Source of the DNA: Chloroflexota bacterium
Lineage (GTDB): Bacteria; Chloroflexota; Chloroflexia; QHBQ01; JADMIH01
Assembly (NCBI GenBank): GCA_015478675.1
Contig: JADMIH010000165.1
Span: 1 to 8,477 of the forward strand
Length of the DNA stretch: 8,477 nucleotides
Direction: 5' to 3'
This document shows, piece by piece, positions 6,356 through 8,477 of this stretch (within the stretch, counting starts at the first letter, position 1; every line of letters starts with the position of its first letter). The position numbers and the translations under genes are program-made. The notes beneath the pieces were generated by a model, which was given only the letters and a program-made list of their open reading frames with translations, ran no database searches and was not told the origin of the DNA.

Positions 6356-7939
6356 TTAGCTCTTACTCTCTGTGCCGCCAAGACCGGGGGCGGTGGAAGG
6401 AGTGCCTCCGCCTTCAGCTTCTCCTGTTTCGTTGGGAGAATGCAGGTCTACACCTTCTGTGCCCAGCACTTCTGCTGCGCCACCCGCCTCTGCCATGTCA
6501 CCGGCGTCGCCCACATCTCCGGCGTCCCCTACTTCACCTTTGTCTTCGGTGCTTTCTCCGGTAGTTACTTCACCGGCTCCCTCCTGGGCAGTAGCGGCTT
6601 CGTCCGTCCCCTCCGTAGCTTCGGTCTGGTCAGCTTTAGCGGCTTCGATGCGACCTTCGGCTATGCCGACCATACGGTCTACGATTTTGCGCTGGAAGAG
6701 CCGGTCTTCGAGGTCAGTACGCGCTTCCTTGTTGGCAAGCACCGCCTCGGCGGCTTCCTTCTCCGCGCCTTCAAAGCCCGCCAGCATCTGGCTTATCTCG
6801 CTCTCTATCTCTGCCTCGTCAACCTCTATTCCCTCACGCCGAGCAAACTCTTGCAACACCAGCGTGCGGATCACACGCTCTTTGGCGCGCTCGCGGTTGC
6901 TTTCTCTCCACTCGTTCTCGTTGGTGCCATTATATGAGAAATACTGGCGGGTAGTAAGGCGCTGCTGCTTCAGCCTATCTTCCAGGCTCTTGAGCATGCC
7001 ATCAAGCTCTTCTTTCACCAGCAGGTCGGGCACATCTACTTCCGCGCCTTCGACAATCTTGCTGATAATAGCATTCACCTGGTTAGATGTGGCAGTTTCT
7101 TCGATTCGCTGGCGCAAATCTTTATCCACTGCTTCTCGCAGCGCGTCTACAGTCTCATAGCCGCCGAGCGATTTAGCAAACTCGTCGTTCATCTCCGGCA
7201 GCTGCTGCTCTTTCATCGAGCGTATGGTCACATGGTATGTCACGTCCCTTCCACGCATCTCTTCCACCGGGTAGTCGTCGGCGAGGGTGGCCGCGATATC
7301 TTTCTCTTCGCCAAGCGACATCCCTTCCAGAGCCTTGCTGACAACTTCGGGCACACCGGCGCGTGCCATACCCACGATGGTGGGGAAGTTCTCGCGCTGC
7401 GCTTCGGGAAGAGGGCCTTCGTTAGTGAAGCCTTCAAGATCAAGGTAAACCATGTCGCCTTCTTTGATGGGGCGCGGCTCGGCAGGCTCGTTCCAGGGCG
7501 CGCCTTCGCGTTGCAGCTCTACCAACACCTGATCAAGCTGATCGCTTGTAATCTCGGTTTGCTCTTTCTCGACGCGGATGCCGCTGTAGTCGCCCAGTTC
7601 TATCTTTGGCGGCTGTACGACAATAATCTTGACCTGCACCGGGTCCATGCTCACGATCTCAAAATCGCCCACGTCCATAGCGTCTAGCTTCTGGTCGGCG
7701 ATAGCCTCCTGAAGAGCTTGCGGCAGGATGTTACGCACCGCCCGTTCGGTGAGGGTATCTAGGCCAACGTAGCGCTCAACCATATAGCGGGGCGCTCTGC
7801 CCGGCCTGTAGCCAGGTATGTTTACCTGGTTCACCATCTGGTGGTAGGCATGGTCGAGAGCTTTGTTGATAGTCTCAGGATCAAGGTCAATAGTGAGGGC
7901 AACTTGCCTGCCGGGCAGATCTTCACGGGTAATATTCAA
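6356..7939 (-). CDS. tig: Trigger factor with extended acidic C-terminus
   Basis: Ribosome-associated chaperone and peptidyl-prolyl isomerase that meets nascent chains at the tunnel exit. 527 residues. The N-terminal ribosome-binding domain has GYRPGRAP at 43-50, matching the GFRxGxxP signature. An FKBP-type domain follows (about 157-245, beginning KEGDMVYLDLEG), then NDEFAKSLG (251-259) and the helical C-terminal chaperone domain to about residue 435. The final 91 or so residues (nt 6359-6631) are low-complexity Glu/Gly/Ala/Thr/Asp with GDAG/GDVG repeats. They exceed the roughly 430-residue E. coli protein and are probably disordered. The start is TTG at 7937-7939; the typical TF opening MNITREDLPGRQV supports it, and GGGGAG (7950-7955) lies 10 nt upstream. 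It is monocistronic in this window and convergent with the hydrogenase-like operon. No clp genes follow, although they often do. Confidence 0.95.
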   Translation of the reverse strand: MNITREDLPGRQVALTIDLDPETINKALDHAYHQMVNQVNIPGYRPGRAPRYMVERYVGLDTLTERAVRNILPQALQEAIADQKLDAMDVGDFEIVSMDPVQVKIIVVQPPKIELGDYSGIRVEKEQTEITSDQLDQVLVELQREGAPWNEPAEPRPIKEGDMVYLDLEGFTNEGPLPEAQRENFPTIVGMARAGVPEVVSKALEGMSLGEEKDIAATLADDYPVEEMRGRDVTYHVTIRSMKEQQLPEMNDEFAKSLGGYETVDALREAVDKDLRQRIEETATSNQVNAIISKIVEGAEVDVPDLLVKEELDGMLKSLEDRLKQQRLTTRQYFSYNGTNENEWRESNRERAKERVIRTLVLQEFARREGIEVDEAEIESEISQMLAGFEGAEKEAAEAVLANKEARTDLEDRLFQRKIVDRMVGIAEGRIEAAKADQTEATEGTDEAATAQEGAGEVTTGESTEDKGEVGDAGDVGDAGDMAEAGGAAEVLGTEGVDLHSPNETGEAEGGGTPSTAPGLGGTESKS

Positions 7940-7949
7940 TCTGTGTGTA

Positions 7950-7955
7950 CTCCCC
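7950..7955 (-). promoter_or_regulatory. Ribosome binding site of tig
   Basis: GGGGAG on the minus strand, 10 nt before the TTG start. It is the strongest Shine-Dalgarno-like sequence in the window and decides the TTG start, because no in-frame ATG is suitably placed. Confidence 0.7.
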
Positions 7956-7974
7956 TTTTATGAGTTTGCCTTTT

Positions 7975-8003
7975 ATTATACCAGAGCTACCCGCCATGAG
8001 CAA
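7975..8003 (-). promoter_or_regulatory. Extended -10 promoter of tig
   Basis: On the minus strand a perfect TATAAT (7980-7975) is preceded by TGG (extended -10). A weaker -35, TTGCTC (8003-7998, 3 of 6), lies exactly 17 nt upstream. Transcription would start near 7968, with a leader of about 30 nt. The -35 hexamer is also the outermost sequence of the palindromic repeat family at this site, so the repeat boundary and the promoter overlap. Confidence 0.75.
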
Positions 8004-8206
8004 TCTTCCTGGAGTATCTGTGCGGGTGTACTCCCGACTACCCTCACCCCATGCCTTCTCCCATGAAGGGAGAGGGGGGAGACACCTGTAACCCCGTCAG
8101 GGGCCTGCCCCTGTGCACTCAGCAGGAGTAAAGCCCCCTCTCCCCTTGTGGGAGAGGGGCATGGGGTGCGGGAAGGACGCCCCCGCACCCCAACTCTGAA
8201 CAGTTA
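7998..8206 (-). repeat. Palindromic intergenic repeat, variant copy 2
   Basis: Same family as the repeat at 67-260, in the opposite orientation. Shared parts are the arm from 7998 to 8029 (matching 89-120 with a few changes), the central block 8108-8166 (reverse complement of about 150-206, including the GGAGTAAAG and TGCACTCA segments) and the end motif CTCTGAACAGTTAC (8193-8206, compare 247-260). Inner stems are 8054-8062/8068-8076, 8092-8095/8100-8103 and 8135-8144/8150-8159. The segments 8041-8062 and 8150-8172 are also inverted copies of each other. The right arm lacks the GAGCAATCT part, so the element is asymmetric and possibly rearranged. Confidence 0.75.
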
Positions 8207-8220
8207 CGGGGTGTCGGGTG

Positions 8221-8448
8221 CAGGGTGATTGCATCTAAATTGGATTCGACCAGGTATGGCCCAAACTACCTTACCCACAGCAAACAGTACACCCACAGTA
8301 GGCTCTGATATTGGCTCTCGGGCCCGTTGCAGCGGTATCCTGGGGCATCTTGAGACTGGCTTTTCGGCCTTAAGACATCTCTTGGAGACCGTGCAGCCCT
8401 CAGCATCTGACTACTCGGCCCGAAACCAATTTAGATGCAATCGCCCTG
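8221..8448. mobile_element. 228-bp element with 28-bp terminal inverted repeats (MITE candidate)
   Basis: Arms 8221-8248 and 8421-8448 are inverted repeats with 26 of 28 positions matching and begin CAGGG. They enclose 172 nt without a credible reading frame. The size and sharp ends fit a non-autonomous transposable element mobilised in trans, but I see no clear target-site duplication in the flanks and cannot name a parent insertion-sequence family. A structured RNA flanked by long inverted repeats is the alternative. Confidence 0.6.
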
Positions 8449-8462
8449 ATCTGTGCACCGCC

Positions 8463-8477
8463 AACTACCCCTCACCC
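8463..8477 (+). repeat. Possible start of a third palindromic repeat copy, cut by window edge
   Basis: AACTACCCCTCACCC at the window end closely resembles GACTACCCTCACCCC inside the second copy (8036-8050) and the CCCTCACCC repeats of the first (131-150). It is too short to be certain. Confidence 0.25.

Noticed and set aside
6284..7160. Long plus-strand open frames (6284-6937 and 6372-7160) opposite tig
   Set aside because: They lie antisense to the clear trigger factor gene and read as Ser/Pro-rich or Phe/Cys-rich translations of its biased codons. The first starts inside the terminator stem.

Overview
The window looks like a bacterial chromosome segment of moderately high GC. A Chloroflexota, perhaps Ktedonobacteria-like, host is my guess. 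It rests on the style of the trigger factor, which has a long acidic tail, and on abundant C/G-rich palindromic intergenic repeats. No rRNA or other phylogenetic marker is present to settle it.

Layout. Positions 1-340 hold no confident gene: a palindromic repeat (67-260) is followed by a strong sigma70-type promoter (275-303). A five-gene plus-strand operon (341-6149) encodes, in order, a truncated NuoC/HycE-N-like protein, a NuoD/group 4 [NiFe]-hydrogenase large-subunit-like protein, a large antiporter-like membrane protein (NuoL/M/HyfB type), a HyfE/NuoK-like membrane protein and a second antiporter-like membrane protein (NuoN/HyfF type). A perfect 22-bp palindrome sits between genes three and four, and a classical intrinsic terminator closes the operon (6261-6306). 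Convergent to it on the minus strand is the trigger factor gene tig (6356-7939), with its own extended -10 promoter (7975-8003). A second copy of the palindromic repeat family lies directly upstream of tig (7998-8206), followed by a 228-bp element with 28-bp terminal inverted repeats (8221-8448). A possible third repeat copy begins at the right edge.

How it fits together. The five proteins look like parts of one membrane complex related to group 4 membrane-bound hydrogenases and complex I: two soluble-arm subunits and three membrane-arm subunits. The complex is odd. The catalytic-type subunit keeps all four cysteines that would bind a Ni-Fe centre (CxxC near the N-terminus, DPCxxC at the very end), but it has lost the usual Arg, Gly and His around the first pair, the HRG motif, and the canopy Arg, which is Lys. 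By eye alignment, the membrane subunits have replaced nearly all of the conserved charged proton-channel residues with hydrophobic ones. No small subunit (NuoB-like), NuoH-like or ferredoxin subunit (NuoI-like) is visible in the window, and the operon starts from its own promoter. This is either an undescribed divergent branch of the hydrogenase/complex I superfamily or a decaying or repurposed one. All homology statements come from motif recognition, not database searches.
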